This document shows, piece by piece, positions 1 through 11,826 of a stretch of DNA of 60,351 nt. The stretch comes from Buttiauxella izardii (GTDB taxonomy: Bacteria > Pseudomonadota > Gammaproteobacteria > Enterobacterales > Enterobacteriaceae). The position numbers were made by a program, and so were the translations under genes. The notes under the pieces are model-generated. The model was not told the origin of the DNA. It saw only the letters and a list, made by a program, of their open reading frames with translations, and did not search any database. Position 1 is the stretch's first letter. Each line of letters begins with the position of its first letter. Location: assembly GCF_003601925.1 (NCBI RefSeq), contig NZ_QZWH01000029.1, forward strand, positions 1-60,351, given 5' to 3'.

Positions 1-5
1 AAAGG

Positions 6-120
6 CCCTCACCCTAACCCTCTCCCCCAGGAGAGGGAATTAACGGTTTTCTCCCTCTCCCCCAGGAGAGGGGATTGACGGTTTTCTCCCTCTCCCTGAG
101 GGAGAGGGCCGGGGTGAGGG
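6..120. repeat. CCCTCACCC/GGGTGAGGG interspersed repeat, three internal hairpins
   Basis: The outer arms CCCTCACCC (left) and GGGTGAGGG (right) are inverted and enclose three CCCTCTCC/GGAGAGGG hairpins separated by spacers of the form AATTAACGGTTTT. The left arm continues TAACCC and the right arm is preceded by CCGG, which I call orientation A. It lies just beyond the 3' end of the GH31 gene and could act as its transcript end. Six related loci occur in this window. Confidence 0.9.
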
Positions 121-127
121 TTAGCGA

Positions 128-2491
128 TTAAAACTTCCAGAAATCCTGCTCTTTCCCATCCACCACCAAACGGCGTTTTTCACCCGCTGGTAGCGTTAAC
201 TTCATCTCTTTCCAGGCCGGTTGATAATCCCCTTTACGGCTAAACGCCACCTGAATCTCATCGGCAGTACAGCGAATTTCCCAGTTCAGCCACAGTGCAT
301 TGCCTTGCTGATAACCCCATGATTCGCCGTCATCTTCAAACAGACTACCGTGAGAAACGCCTGTGCCTTGCAGCGGATACACTTTCAGCTCGCGCACATT
401 ATCTGCACTCGCTTTGACATGCGTAATGCGTGCCGAATGCGGCAGAGCAGCACCCGCACGAACCAGCAACGGCAAGCGTTCCAGCGGCGCATCAACCACA
501 ATAGTCTGGCCGCCGCTGTACCACTGGCCGGTGTAATAGTCGTACCAGCCTGCGCCGTTTTCCGGCAGCCACACTTCACGCTCACGTTGGCCTTCTTCAA
601 CCACGCTTGCCACTAACAAATCACGACCCAGCATAAAGTCGTCGCACTCTTCGAAAGTTTTCGCGTCGTGTTCGTGGTCAAGGAATGTTGAACGTAGCAT
701 CGGCTCGTCGTCGGCATGCGCCTGCCACAGTAGGGTGTAGAAATACGGCAGCAGGCGATAGCGCGTTTCAATCGCGCTGCGAATCGCCGGAGTGACCGAC
801 GAATACATCCACGGCTCGTTCACCGTGTGATCGTCATTCCATGAGTGAATAGTGAAACGCGGGTGCATCACGCCGTTTTGTACCCAGCGCACAAACAGCT
901 CAGCGTCTGGCTTGTCGCCTGAGAAACCGCCGACATCGTGGCCCACGTTATACAAACCAGACAGGCTCATGCCCACGCCCATGCGGGTGTTGTAGCGCAG
1001 CGTGTTCCAGTTAGTGCGGTTATCGCCGCTCCAGGTTTGCACATAACGTTGCATGCCCGCGCAGCCGGAACGGGAAATCAGATACGGGCGTTTTTCTGGT
1101 GCAAATGCCTGCTGGGCTTCCAGCGAGGCGCGCATCATCAGCAGCGGCATCACCGGACGGATATTTTTGATGGCGATCTCTTCACCAAACCCGTGGCAGC
1201 GTGCTTCACCGTCCCACACTTCGTATTCGTTGTTATCGTTCCAGGTCGAGTCGATGCCCATTTCCAGCAATTGCGTGGTGACGCCGTTCTGCCACCATTT
1301 CACCGTCGCCGGATTGGTGAAGTCGAGGTGCGAACCTTCGTCATCCCAGAAGATTGAACGCTCCGGGCTATCTTGTTCGGAGTCTTTAATAAACAGACCT
1401 TGCTCAACCACTTCCTGATAGCGCGGGTGATCCTGCAACAGGCACGGCTTGATATTCGCCGCCAGTTTGATGCCCGCGTCGTGGAACGCCTGGCTCATCA
1501 CTTTCGGCTGCGGCACTTTGTCGTAGTTCCAGTTGAATACGTAGCGCTTGTTATTAATCGACGTGTAACCGGATGAAAGCTGGAACGAATCGCAAGGGAT
1601 CGCGTGTTCGTCGCACAGTTTGATAAAGCTCATCAGCTGGTTTTGCGCGTCCGGCGCATCGGTGTAATGCATGGTTGAACCGCTGTAACCGAGGCTCCAT
1701 TTCGGGCCAAACAGCGTTTTACCGGTCAGGCGCACAAACGCTTTGGTGACGTCTAAAACTTGCGGGCCGAGGAACAAGTAATAATCGACATCGCCCGATT
1801 CTGCCTGCCAGCGGCGGTAGGGCAGGTGATAGTTATCAATTTCGTTGCCCAAATCCAGCCAGCAACTGCTCAGGTTGTCGTAAAACATCCCGAAGCTTAC
1901 GTCCGGGCGGCGCGTAATGGTAAATGGAATATGTTTGTACAACGGATCGGTAGACTCCGCGTTATAGCCCATCGCGTCGAGGTTGCGCATTTCATAACGC
2001 TTACCGGTACGCTGAAGCGGGCCCGCTTTTTCGCCTAAACCGTAATACTGTTCTTCTTTAAAGCGACGCTGATAGTGCGCCACGCCGTCGCCGTGAGCAT
2101 TCAGCAGATACGCGCTGGTCGGGCGGTCGCTGGCGAGCATTTGCCACTCGCCGTTCTCGTTCTTATATTCCCACTCCAGCCACAGCGGCTGGTGAACGGT
2201 GACGCGCAGTTTATCGCTGCTCACGCGGAGCGTATCATCAAGTTCTTCAACGCTAAAACCTGGCAGCGTAAAACCTTGCAAGCTTTCGCGGTCGCGGCCT
2301 TCCCATGGCACGTCATTCTCTGGCGCGATGCTCCACGTGCGGTTCAGCGCCAGCTTGTTTTCGCGCTTAATCAACACGCGGAACATGCCTTGCTCCAGCA
2401 CAAACAGGTTCAGGCGGTGTTTACCGTCCACGCTTAACTCAACGTGGTTGGTATCAGAATTCAACAGTGTCCAGTTCTTCAAAGTTTTCAT
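128..2491 (-). CDS. Glycoside hydrolase family 31 alpha-glycosidase
   Basis: The 787-residue protein has the GH31 layout: an N-terminal beta-sandwich (about 1-250), a catalytic barrel (about 260-600) and C-terminal beta domains. The nucleophile motif WNDNNE places the catalytic aspartate at Asp419, and the SGDNRTNW motif places the acid/base at Asp490. There is no signal peptide, so it is cytoplasmic and should hydrolyse alpha-linked glucosides or xylosides after uptake. It lies 15 bp downstream of an MFS transporter gene on the same strand, with a divergent LacI-type regulator beyond, so the three form one sugar-use module. The substrate cannot be read from sequence; E. coli relatives of the family include YicI (alpha-xylosidase) and YihQ (sulfoquinovosidase). 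The start ATG at 2491 gives a complete N terminus. Confidence 0.9.
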   Translation of the reverse strand: MKTLKNWTLLNSDTNHVELSVDGKHRLNLFVLEQGMFRVLIKRENKLALNRTWSIAPENDVPWEGRDRESLQGFTLPGFSVEELDDTLRVSSDKLRVTVHQPLWLEWEYKNENGEWQMLASDRPTSAYLLNAHGDGVAHYQRRFKEEQYYGLGEKAGPLQRTGKRYEMRNLDAMGYNAESTDPLYKHIPFTITRRPDVSFGMFYDNLSSCWLDLGNEIDNYHLPYRRWQAESGDVDYYLFLGPQVLDVTKAFVRLTGKTLFGPKWSLGYSGSTMHYTDAPDAQNQLMSFIKLCDEHAIPCDSFQLSSGYTSINNKRYVFNWNYDKVPQPKVMSQAFHDAGIKLAANIKPCLLQDHPRYQEVVEQGLFIKDSEQDSPERSIFWDDEGSHLDFTNPATVKWWQNGVTTQLLEMGIDSTWNDNNEYEVWDGEARCHGFGEEIAIKNIRPVMPLLMMRASLEAQQAFAPEKRPYLISRSGCAGMQRYVQTWSGDNRTNWNTLRYNTRMGVGMSLSGLYNVGHDVGGFSGDKPDAELFVRWVQNGVMHPRFTIHSWNDDHTVNEPWMYSSVTPAIRSAIETRYRLLPYFYTLLWQAHADDEPMLRSTFLDHEHDAKTFEECDDFMLGRDLLVASVVEEGQREREVWLPENGAGWYDYYTGQWYSGGQTIVVDAPLERLPLLVRAGAALPHSARITHVKASADNVRELKVYPLQGTGVSHGSLFEDDGESWGYQQGNALWLNWEIRCTADEIQVAFSRKGDYQPAWKEMKLTLPAGEKRRLVVDGKEQDFWKF

Positions 2492-2506
2492 CGTTCACAA
2501 TCCATT

Positions 2507-3808
2507 TCAGGCGCGCTTGGTGCGGCGTTCAGCAATAAAGGAAACCAGGAATACAGCGCCAATCAGGTCAAAGAAGCCCATGGCGATAAATAAAGGGTTG
2601 TAGCCAATCTTGTCGGCGGTGACGCCAATCAGCAGTGAGAATAAGAAGCTGGCAATCCAGGCGGCAGAACCGCGCATGCCGTTGACCGTCGCCATCTGGC
2701 CTTTATCAAAGGAATCCACCACCAGCGCGCTCAACATGCAGGAGATAATCTGGTGCCCGAAGCCACCGACGGAAATCAACGCGATGGTGATGTACGGGTC
2801 TTTGGTGAGGGCAACTAACGCCAGGGAAATCATCAGGAATGCGCCGGTCACAGAACTTGCCACGATGGAGTTAGTGCGCGAGCAGCCAAACCAGCGGGTG
2901 TAAATCTTAGTCAGATAACCACTCGCGACACTGCCTAGGTCTGCGGCGAGGAACGGCAGCCAGGCGAACATGGCGATTTGCTTCAAATCCATACCGCGCT
3001 CTGAAGCCAGATACAGCGGCACCCAGAAGCTCAATACGGCCCAGGCCGGTTCAGCCATAAATGCAGGGATCGCGATACCGTAAAAACGTTTGTTTTTGCC
3101 GACGGTTTTCAGCGCGGTCAGGAACGGCAGTTTTACCGCATCAGGCTCGTTATCTTGTTTGATAAAAGCGAGTTCTTCTTTGCTCAGATTCGGGTGTTGT
3201 TCCGGGTTGTGATAGAACAGCCACCACAAAATCACCCATAACATCGCCAGCACGCCGGTAAACATAAACGCGCCCTGCCAGCCGAAAGAGGCATGCGCAA
3301 AATAGATGATTGGCGGCGCGAGCATCGCACCAATCGAGAAACCAACGCCTGCCCAACCTGCGGCAATCGGGCGTTCTTTTTTCGGGAACCATTCGCCAAT
3401 GGTTTTGGCGTTAGCAGGCGTGGCGGCAGCTTCTGCGCCACCCATAAAGAAGCGCAAAATCGCCAGTTGCAACCAGCTTCCGGCTCCGGCGTGCATTACA
3501 CAAACCACGGCCCAAATACCTGCGCAGACTAAGAAGCCTAGCTTCAGGCCGATAACATCGATTAACCAGCCGCAGATAGGCTGGAACACGGTGTAAGCCA
3601 GTTGGAACGCGCCGACGATATAAGAATATTGCTGAGTGGTAATCCCAAGAGAAGATTTCAGTTCTGGGGCCAAAATGCCCAATGAGTTGCGGGTAATGTA
3701 GTTAACGGTAACGCCTAGCAGGAACAGCACCAGAACCCACCAGCGCAGGTTTTTAATAGTGCGTTTGGCCTTAACGGCGGTAACCCCAGGATTTATGCCA
3801 TGACTCAT
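2507..3808 (-). CDS. MFS sugar or sugar-acid transporter, ExuT-like (ACS family)
   Basis: This polytopic inner-membrane protein of 433 residues has about twelve hydrophobic segments and clear similarity to E. coli ExuT, including an N-terminal Y-x-TRN motif, QQYSYI, and a middle loop with AEPAWAVL and KQIAMFAWLPFLAADLG. It should import an anionic or neutral sugar by proton symport. The start chosen is the ATG at 3808 because GGAG lies about seven bases upstream; the longer reading from a GTG at 3820 would begin inside that ribosome-binding site. It is transcribed toward and probably with the GH31 gene. A LacI-type regulator is divergent across a 294-bp gap with palindromes. The solute is unknown; the GH31 partner suggests a glycoside. 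Confidence 0.85.
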   Translation of the reverse strand: MSHGINPGVTAVKAKRTIKNLRWWVLVLFLLGVTVNYITRNSLGILAPELKSSLGITTQQYSYIVGAFQLAYTVFQPICGWLIDVIGLKLGFLVCAGIWAVVCVMHAGAGSWLQLAILRFFMGGAEAAATPANAKTIGEWFPKKERPIAAGWAGVGFSIGAMLAPPIIYFAHASFGWQGAFMFTGVLAMLWVILWWLFYHNPEQHPNLSKEELAFIKQDNEPDAVKLPFLTALKTVGKNKRFYGIAIPAFMAEPAWAVLSFWVPLYLASERGMDLKQIAMFAWLPFLAADLGSVASGYLTKIYTRWFGCSRTNSIVASSVTGAFLMISLALVALTKDPYITIALISVGGFGHQIISCMLSALVVDSFDKGQMATVNGMRGSAAWIASFLFSLLIGVTADKIGYNPLFIAMGFFDLIGAVFLVSFIAERRTKRA

Positions 3809-4102
3809 GTCGTTCTCCACGTAGAAGCAGTGTCTATCGGAATGTTTGCCACAATTTGAATTGTGAAAATTGTATCTATTTGATTAATAATTATTTTATG
3901 TGCTTCTTGCCGCGAACAGGCAGGCTCAGTTGCGGCAGTGGAGAGAGCGTAAAACAGTTAGAAATTGCTCAATAGCGACTTCGGTGCAAAAATTTTCATA
4001 TGAAAGCCAAATACGTGCGTTTGGTAACGAAAAATCCAGTGATAAAGCCATACACTTCGTCATGAGAAATTTTTCATGGCTGAAATGGGCGTAGATCACA
4101 TA
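3809..4102. promoter_or_regulatory. Divergent control region with three dyads (transporter / LacI regulator)
   Basis: The gap between the divergent MFS and regulator genes contains no gene but three symmetric sites: CACAATTTGAATTGTG, a perfect 7+2+7 inverted repeat at 3850-3865; TTTCATATGAAA, a perfect palindrome at 3994-4005; and CATGAGAAATTTTTCATG, a near-perfect palindrome at 4061-4078 next to the regulator start. LacI-family repressors bind such dyads, so these are candidate operators for the adjacent regulator. The first is about 40 bp upstream of the transporter start. None has the central CG typical of many LacI-family operators. Confidence 0.5.
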
Positions 4103-5176
4103 ATGAGTAAAAAGCTAAAAATCGCCGAAATTGCAGCGGAAACCGGCCTTTCTATCAGCACGGTTTCACGCGTGCTGGCCGGGAAATCCAACACCAGCGA
4201 ACAGGCGCGCCAGCAGGTTTTAAACTGCGCCGGGCAAAAAGGCGTGCTGGCGGGCATGGCTGCGGGGCGCATGTTACTTAACAGTCTGGTCGTTTTTGCG
4301 CCACAACGTGCCTTCGATGAGCGGTCTGACGTCTTTTATTATCGCGTGACGCAAGGGCTGAGTAAGGCGCTTTTGCCCCACGAAGTGCGGCTGCGGTATT
4401 GCGCGCTGGAAGAAAACGACAGCGACGCCAACATGTTCCTGAGCAAAATGAATGAAGTAGAAACCGAAGCGGCGATCTTGCTCGGCATCGACGATCCGCA
4501 TATTCACGATCTGGCGGTGGATCTCGGCAAGCCGTGTGTGTTGATCAACTGCCGCGATCGCAAAATGCGCCTGCCGGGAGTCGCGCCGGATCATCAGTTG
4601 ATCGGCGACTTTGCAGCGAGTTATCTGTTCGAGCAGGGGCATAAATCGGTAGTCACATTGCTTTGCTTGCGGCGCTACACCATGGAATTACGGCTGGCGG
4701 GCATTCGCGACGCCTGGGATGCCAATAATCTGCAATTTGATGACGCGCAGCATCTGATCACCGCACAAAGTTTTAGCGCCAAAGAGAGTGAAAAGCTGAT
4801 TGCTGATTTTCTGGAAAGAACGCCGCGCCACCAGTTGCCAACGGCTTTGCTAGTAGGCGGAGATTTTATGGCGGCGGGGGCGGTGAGTGCGCTGCAAAAT
4901 GCCGGTTTGCGCGTGCCGCATGACATTTCGGTCATGAGTATCGACGGCTTTAACCTGGCCGCGATTCACGATGTGCCGCTGACTTCGGTACACGTTCCGC
5001 GTGACCAGTTAGGCGAAGAAGCGGTGCATATTCTCCAGCAACGCTTGATTCGCCCGGATGCGCCAGTGGGGAATTTATTGCTCAATGGCATGCTGGTGGT
5101 GCGCGATTCAGTGCGCCGTATTCGCCCGAATAAGAGCCATACGGCGGTCAGTAGCGTGGGGCTTTATGATGAGTGA
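4103..5176 (+). CDS. LacI/GalR-family transcriptional regulator
   Basis: The N terminus carries the LacI-type helix-turn-helix (KIAEIAAETGLSISTVSRVL) followed by the hinge and a periplasmic-binding-protein-like sensor domain ending with the VPRDQLGEEAVHIL region, 357 residues in all. The start ATG at 4103 places the HTH at residue 5, as usual; an in-frame ATG at 4076 would add nine residues. It probably represses or activates the divergent MFS-GH31 operon in response to a sugar. The hinge-region NCAGQKGVLAGMAAGRM is less conserved than usual at the NPxA segment. The 3' end overlaps the convergent moeB gene by 13 bp. Confidence 0.85.
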   Translation: MSKKLKIAEIAAETGLSISTVSRVLAGKSNTSEQARQQVLNCAGQKGVLAGMAAGRMLLNSLVVFAPQRAFDERSDVFYYRVTQGLSKALLPHEVRLRYCALEENDSDANMFLSKMNEVETEAAILLGIDDPHIHDLAVDLGKPCVLINCRDRKMRLPGVAPDHQLIGDFAASYLFEQGHKSVVTLLCLRRYTMELRLAGIRDAWDANNLQFDDAQHLITAQSFSAKESEKLIADFLERTPRHQLPTALLVGGDFMAAGAVSALQNAGLRVPHDISVMSIDGFNLAAIHDVPLTSVHVPRDQLGEEAVHILQQRLIRPDAPVGNLLLNGMLVVRDSVRRIRPNKSHTAVSSVGLYDE

Positions 5177-5925
5177 GAACAACACACATCACACTGCGGA
5201 TTGCGCGGCAGTTTCATTTCGCGGAATTGGCAGGTCATCGCATCGTACATCACGATTTTCCCGCTCGCAGGCGTGCCGTAATTCGCCAGCAGTTTGATGG
5301 CTTCCATCGCCTGCAATGAGCCGATAACACCCACCAACGGGGCCATCACGCCCGCTTCCACGCAGGTGAGGGCATTCTCACCGAACAGGCGGCTCAGGCA
5401 GCGGTAACACGGTTCGCCATCCTGATACGTAAAGACGCTGATTTGCCCTTCCATACGAATCGCCGCGCCGGAAACCAGCGGTTTTTTCAGCGTAAAACAG
5501 CACTGATTCAACTGATTACGAATCGCCACGTTATCGGTGCAATCCATCACCAGGTCGTGCTCAGCAATCAATTCCAGCAACTGCGCTTCGTCTAACAGCG
5601 CATTCACCGTTTCCAGTGTGATATGCGGATTTATCGCCGCCAGCGCATCTCTTGCAGAATCAACTTTTGGCTGGCCGATGGTGGCATCGCGATGCAGCGT
5701 CTGGCGCTGCAAATTCGACAGCGCCACAGTGTCGAAATCGAGCAGCGTCAAATGCCCGACGCCCGCCGCCGCCAGATACGGTGCGCTGGCGCAACCGAGG
5801 CCACCAAGCCCGACAATCAACACGCGGGCGGCTTTCAGCGCTTCCTGGCCGTCAAAATCGAAACCGCGCAGGATAATCTGGCGGTTATAGCGCAGCATCT
5901 CCTGATCGCTCAGCTCAGCGCCCAT
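5164..5925 (-). CDS. moeB: Molybdopterin-synthase adenylyltransferase MoeB
   Basis: MoeB is the E1-like enzyme that adenylates the C-terminal glycine of MoaD so it can receive sulfur for molybdopterin synthesis. The 253-residue protein shows the nucleotide-binding GLGGLG loop at residues 39-44, and zinc-binding cysteine pairs at Cys173/Cys176 (CYRC) and Cys245/Cys248 (CDVC). Length and sequence agree with E. coli MoeB. It follows moeA on the same strand with only two bases between the moeA stop and the moeB ATG, so they form the usual moeAB operon. Its product supports the molybdenum hydroxylase encoded at 32.6-35.9 kb. Confidence 0.96.
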   Translation of the reverse strand: MGAELSDQEMLRYNRQIILRGFDFDGQEALKAARVLIVGLGGLGCASAPYLAAAGVGHLTLLDFDTVALSNLQRQTLHRDATIGQPKVDSARDALAAINPHITLETVNALLDEAQLLELIAEHDLVMDCTDNVAIRNQLNQCCFTLKKPLVSGAAIRMEGQISVFTYQDGEPCYRCLSRLFGENALTCVEAGVMAPLVGVIGSLQAMEAIKLLANYGTPASGKIVMYDAMTCQFREMKLPRNPQCDVCCSHSS

Positions 5926-5927
5926 CG

Positions 5928-7160
5928 TTAGCCTCCAAACAAATGGTTGAACGGCTCAATCTCAACCCAATCGCCCGCTTCAACATTGCCGCGCTCACGC
6001 TCCAGCACGATAAAACAGTTGGCCTGGCTGAAAGAACTGAAAATATGCGAACCCTGGTGGCCGGTGCTCAACACTTCTAATTGCCCGTCTTCGCCGGTGC
6101 GCATCATGCCACGCTGGAAATCGAGGCGGCCCGGAGACTTTTTCAAACGCCCAACGGTACGCGCGCGCTGGCGTGGCGGCAGGGCGTTACCCTGCTGGCC
6201 GCTGAGTCTGGCGAGTAATGGCTGAACCAGTTGATAGAACGTCAGTGCCGCAGAAACCGGGTTGCCCGGCAATCCGCAGAACCAGCTATTTTGCAGGCGA
6301 CCGAAAGCAAAAGGTTTGCCCGGTTTAATCGCCAGTTTCCAGAAACCGACTTCGCCTAACTCTTCGAGCAATTGTTTGGTGTAATCCGCTTCACCCACCG
6401 ACACGCCGCCGCTGCTGATCACCACATCGGCCTGGCTGTCGGCGTCAATAAATGCCGCACGCAGCGCTTCCGGGTCATCGCGAATAATCCCCAAATCAAT
6501 CACTTCGCATCCCAGTTGCTCGAGCATAATATGCACCGCCAGGCGGTTGGTGTCGTAGATTTGACCGTCGCCAAGTGGCGTGCCCGGCAGTTGCAGTTCA
6601 TCGCCGGTAGAGAACACCGCCGCGCGAACTTTACGCAACACCGCGACTTCCGGAATACCCAACGAGGCAATCAGCGGTAATTCCGCCGCCGTCAGCTTTT
6701 TACCCGCAGGCAACACGCTGCCGCCCTGGCGAATATCTTCACCGCGCAGGCGAATGTTTTGCCCGTTTTTCACCGCTTCGTTAAAGCGCACACCGCTTTC
6801 CGTCACGGTGGCTTCTTCTTGCATCACAACGGCATCGGTTCCTTGCGGCACCGGCGCGCCAGTCATAATGCGAATGCATGTGCCTTCCGGCCATTCGTCG
6901 GCAAAAGGCTGCCCGGCAAAGGCTTTACCCGCCACCGGCAACGCCGTACCCAGCGCCAGATCTTTCAGGCGCACCGCGTAACCGTCCATTGCTGAATTAT
7001 CAAAACCCGGTACATCAATCGGAGAAGTGACAGGGTGCGACGTAATGCGCCCACAAGCCTTCAGTAAAGGGATGGACTCAGATTCGGTGACAGGAACAAT
7101 ACGCGAAAGCATCTGTTCCATTGCGGTTTCAAGCGGGATAAGCCCGGCGGTAAATTCCAT
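5928..7160 (-). CDS. moeA: Molybdopterin molybdenumtransferase MoeA
   Basis: MoeA inserts molybdate into adenylylated molybdopterin in the cytoplasm. The chosen start is the ATG at 7160 (protein starts [10 protein letters not shown], matching E. coli MoeA), with an AGGAG ribosome-binding site a few bases upstream; reading from 7199 adds 13 unsupported residues. The protein has 410 residues, compared with 411 in E. coli. The central MPT-binding domain contains [17 protein letters not shown] and the GLPGNPVSA motif typical of the MogA/MoeA fold. It is the first gene of moeAB and is divergent from iaaA across 214 bp that should hold both promoters. Confidence 0.96.
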   Translation of the reverse strand: MEFTAGLIPLETAMEQMLSRIVPVTESESIPLLKACGRITSHPVTSPIDVPGFDNSAMDGYAVRLKDLALGTALPVAGKAFAGQPFADEWPEGTCIRIMTGAPVPQGTDAVVMQEEATVTESGVRFNEAVKNGQNIRLRGEDIRQGGSVLPAGKKLTAAELPLIASLGIPEVAVLRKVRAAVFSTGDELQLPGTPLGDGQIYDTNRLAVHIMLEQLGCEVIDLGIIRDDPEALRAAFIDADSQADVVISSGGVSVGEADYTKQLLEELGEVGFWKLAIKPGKPFAFGRLQNSWFCGLPGNPVSAALTFYQLVQPLLARLSGQQGNALPPRQRARTVGRLKKSPGRLDFQRGMMRTGEDGQLEVLSTGHQGSHIFSSFSQANCFIVLERERGNVEAGDWVEIEPFNHLFGG

Positions 7161-7374
7161 GAAAGCTCCTGCGGCGCGGGGGAAAAATATGTCGGACATT
7201 ATGGCAGAGAAACGCCTTTGGCTGAATGTCCCATTATGGGTAATCAGGAACGCCGTTTTCCTTTACATCACATTTACATCTTTCTATATTCAAAAATCGT
7301 CTCAAGCCGGTTCGACTAATCTGATATTTATAGAGAAAGTAAAACCGGACTTCACATGACAGGGCTACGTCGAT

Positions 7375-8321
7375 ATGACCAAAGCAGTAATTGCTATCCA
7401 CGGTGGCGCAGGAGCCATCACTCGCGCGCAACTCAGCCCCGAAAAAGAGCTGCTTTATATTAAGGCGCTGTCGGAAATTGTTGAAGCAGGCCAGGCGTTG
7501 CTCGAAGCGGGTGGAACAGCCCTCGACGCGGTGACCGAAGCGGTGCGTATGCTCGAAGAATGCCCGCTGTTTAACGCCGGAATTGGCGCGGTCTTTACCC
7601 ACGACGGCACCCACGAACTCGATGCCTGCATCATGGACGGCAACACGCTGGAAGCGGGTGCGGTGGCGGGCGTCAGCCATATTCGCAACCCGATTCTTGC
7701 CGCGCGCAAGGTGCTGGAACACAGCCCGCATGTTTTGCTGATTGGCAAAGGGGCTGAAAACTTTGCCGAACAGCAGGGGCTTGAGCCGGTTTCGCCCGAT
7801 ATCTTCTTTACTCAGCAGCGCTGGGATCAATTACAAAGCGCCCGAGCAAACCAGCAAACCGTGCTGGATCACGATGAGCCGATTAACCCCGGCACCAAAT
7901 TTGGCACCGTCGGCGCGGTCGCACTCGATAAACACGGCAACCTGGCAGCCGCCACCTCCACCGGCGGCATGACCAACAAAATGCCAGGCCGTGTGGGCGA
8001 CTCACCGATTATCGGCGCGGGTTGCTACGCCAATAACGCCAACGTTGCGGTGTCTTGCACCGGAACTGGCGAAGTGTTTATGAAAACGCTCGCCGCTTAC
8101 GACATCGCAGCATTGATGGAATACGGCGGGCTAAGCCTGCACCAGGCCACAGAACGCGTGGTGATGGAAAAACTCCCGGCGTTGCAGGGCAGCGGTGGAG
8201 TGATTGCCATTGATAGCGAAGGCAACGTGGCGTTGCCATTTAACAGCGAAGGAATGTATCGCGGCTACGGTTATGTCGGCGATGCTCCGAGCGTCGGAAT
8301 TTATCAAAGCCAGGAGAGCTG

Positions 8322-8322
<1 letters not shown>
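7375..8322 (+). CDS. iaaA: Isoaspartyl peptidase / L-asparaginase IaaA
   Basis: IaaA is an N-terminal-nucleophile hydrolase that cleaves isoaspartyl dipeptides and has asparaginase activity. The 315-residue precursor begins [11 protein letters not shown] and has the self-cleavage site before Thr178 in FGTVGAV, which becomes the catalytic residue; the following [23 protein letters not shown] segment is the family signature. It is the first gene of iaaA-gsiABCD, as in E. coli, and its TGA overlaps the gsiA ATG by one base, indicating translational coupling. The start ATG at 7375 has only a weak AGGG upstream. Confidence 0.95.
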
Positions 8323-10163
<1,841 letters not shown>

Positions 10164-10184
10164 AAATCAATTCCGGAGAACACA

Positions 10185-11726
10185 ATGACCGTATTCGAGA
10201 ATAAAAAATGGCTGTTGGCAGCGGGTCTGGCGACCAGCGTTTTGGCCGCCCCGGCATTCGCGGCGAAAGATGTGGTTGTCGCGGTGGCATCTAACTTCAC
10301 CACGCTTGACCCGTATGACGCCAACGATACGCTGTCGCAGGCGGTGGCGAAGTCGTTTTACCAGGGCTTATTTGGCCTGGATAAAGAGATGAAACTGCAA
10401 AACGTGCTGGCGGAAAGCTACACCGTTTCTGACGATGGGCTGGTTTACACCATCAAATTGCACCCTGGGGTGAAATTCCAGGACGGCACCGATTTCAACG
10501 CCGAGGCGGTGAAGGTCAACCTCGACCGCGCCAGCAATCCTGAAAACCATCTCAAGCGCTACAACCTATATAAGGCGATTGCGAAAACAGAAGCGGTTGA
10601 CGCCAACACCGTGAAAATCACCCTTAAACAGCCGTTCTCGGCGTTTATTAATATTCTCGCCCACCCGGCAACGGCGATGATTTCCCCGGCGGCGCTGAAA
10701 AAATACGGCAAAGAAATTGGCTTCCACCCGGTCGGCACTGGCCCGTATCAGCTCGATACCTGGAACCAGACCGATTTTGTGAAGGTGAAGAAATTCGACG
10801 GTTACTGGAAACAGGGTTTGCCTAAACTCGACACCATCACCTGGCGTCCGGTGGTGGATAACAACACCCGCGCGGCGATGCTCCAGACTGGCGAAGCGCA
10901 GTTTGCTTTCCCAATTCCTTACGAGCAGGCCGGGGTGCTGGAGAAAAACGACAAGCTGGAGCTGGTGGCATCGCCGTCCATCATGCAGCGTTATCTCAGC
11001 ATGAACGTGACGCAAAAGCCGTTTGATAACCCGAAAGTGCGTGAAGCGATCAACTACGCGATTAACCGCCAGGCGCTGGTGAAAGTGGCGTTTGCCGGTT
11101 ACGCCACGCCAGCCGAAGGCGTGGTGCCACCGTCTATCGACTTCGCGGAAAAATATAAACCGTGGCCGTATGACCCGGCAAAAGCACGCGAACTGCTGAA
11201 AGAAGCGGGCTATCCAAACGGTTTCGAAACCACGCTTTGGTCTTCGCATAACCACAGCACCGCGCAGAAAGTATTGCAGTTCACGCAGCAGCAACTGGCG
11301 CAGGTCGGCATTAAAGTGAAAGTCACGGCGATGGACGCCGGGCAGCGTGCTGCGGAAGTGGAAGGCAAAGGCCAGAAAGAGAGCGGCGTGAGAATGTTCT
11401 ACACCGGCTGGTCAGCGTCGACGGGCGAAGCCAATTGGGCGCTGTCGCCGCTGTTTGCGTCATCTAACTGGCCGCCAACGCTGTTTAACACCGCGTTCTA
11501 CAGCAACCCGCAGGTGGATAAAGATTTGACCGAGGCGCTGAAAACCACCAATCGTGACGATAAAGCGAAGCTGTATAAAGACGCGCAGGACACCATCTGG
11601 AAGGAAAATCCGTGGGTGCCGCTGGTGGTCGAAAAACTGGTTTCCGCGCACAGCAAGAACCTCAGCGGTTTTTATGTGATGCCGGATACCGGTTTTAGTT
11701 TTGACGATGCAGATTTGAAAGAGTGA
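10185..11726 (+). CDS. gsiB: Glutathione-binding periplasmic protein GsiB
   Basis: This is the family-5 extracellular solute-binding protein that delivers glutathione to GsiCD. The 513-residue precursor starts with a Sec signal peptide (positively charged NKK, hydrophobic core, cleavage likely after AFA near residue 26), followed by the typical family segments [27 protein letters not shown] and [15 protein letters not shown] ribosome-binding site lies before the ATG at 10185. The downstream gap to gsiC holds a palindromic repeat, so this highly needed component may be separated in expression level from the permease genes. Confidence 0.96.
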   Translation: MTVFENKKWLLAAGLATSVLAAPAFAAKDVVVAVASNFTTLDPYDANDTLSQAVAKSFYQGLFGLDKEMKLQNVLAESYTVSDDGLVYTIKLHPGVKFQDGTDFNAEAVKVNLDRASNPENHLKRYNLYKAIAKTEAVDANTVKITLKQPFSAFINILAHPATAMISPAALKKYGKEIGFHPVGTGPYQLDTWNQTDFVKVKKFDGYWKQGLPKLDTITWRPVVDNNTRAAMLQTGEAQFAFPIPYEQAGVLEKNDKLELVASPSIMQRYLSMNVTQKPFDNPKVREAINYAINRQALVKVAFAGYATPAEGVVPPSIDFAEKYKPWPYDPAKARELLKEAGYPNGFETTLWSSHNHSTAQKVLQFTQQQLAQVGIKVKVTAMDAGQRAAEVEGKGQKESGVRMFYTGWSASTGEANWALSPLFASSNWPPTLFNTAFYSNPQVDKDLTEALKTTNRDDKAKLYKDAQDTIWKENPWVPLVVEKLVSAHSKNLSGFYVMPDTGFSFDDADLKE

Positions 11727-11748
11727 TGGTTTTTGATGTGCGTTTACG

Positions 11749-11803
11749 CCCTCACCCTACCGGTTTCCCCCCCTCTCCCTGGGGGAGAGGGCCGGGGTGA
11801 GGG
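11749..11803. repeat. CCCTCACCC/GGGTGAGGG repeat inside the gsi operon
   Basis: A one-hairpin member of the interspersed family, with left arm CCCTCACCC at 11749 and right arm CCGGGGTGAGGG ending at 11803; the left inner segment is altered to TACCGGTTTCC. It lies between gsiB and gsiC, wholly within an operon transcribed left to right, so transcripts must cross it. The hairpin could stabilise the upstream iaaA-gsiA-gsiB message or reduce read-through. Confidence 0.88.
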
Positions 11804-11826
11804 CGATAAAACAGTGAGACAGGCCA

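Noticed and set aside
938-2437. Several plus-strand ORFs opposite the GH31 gene
   Set aside because: They lie entirely inside a well-supported gene on the other strand, show no family motifs and no ribosome-binding sites; they are frame shadows of GC-rich coding sequence.
2507-3820. GTG start at 3820 for the MFS transporter
   Set aside because: That GTG overlaps the GGAG ribosome-binding site serving the ATG at 3808.
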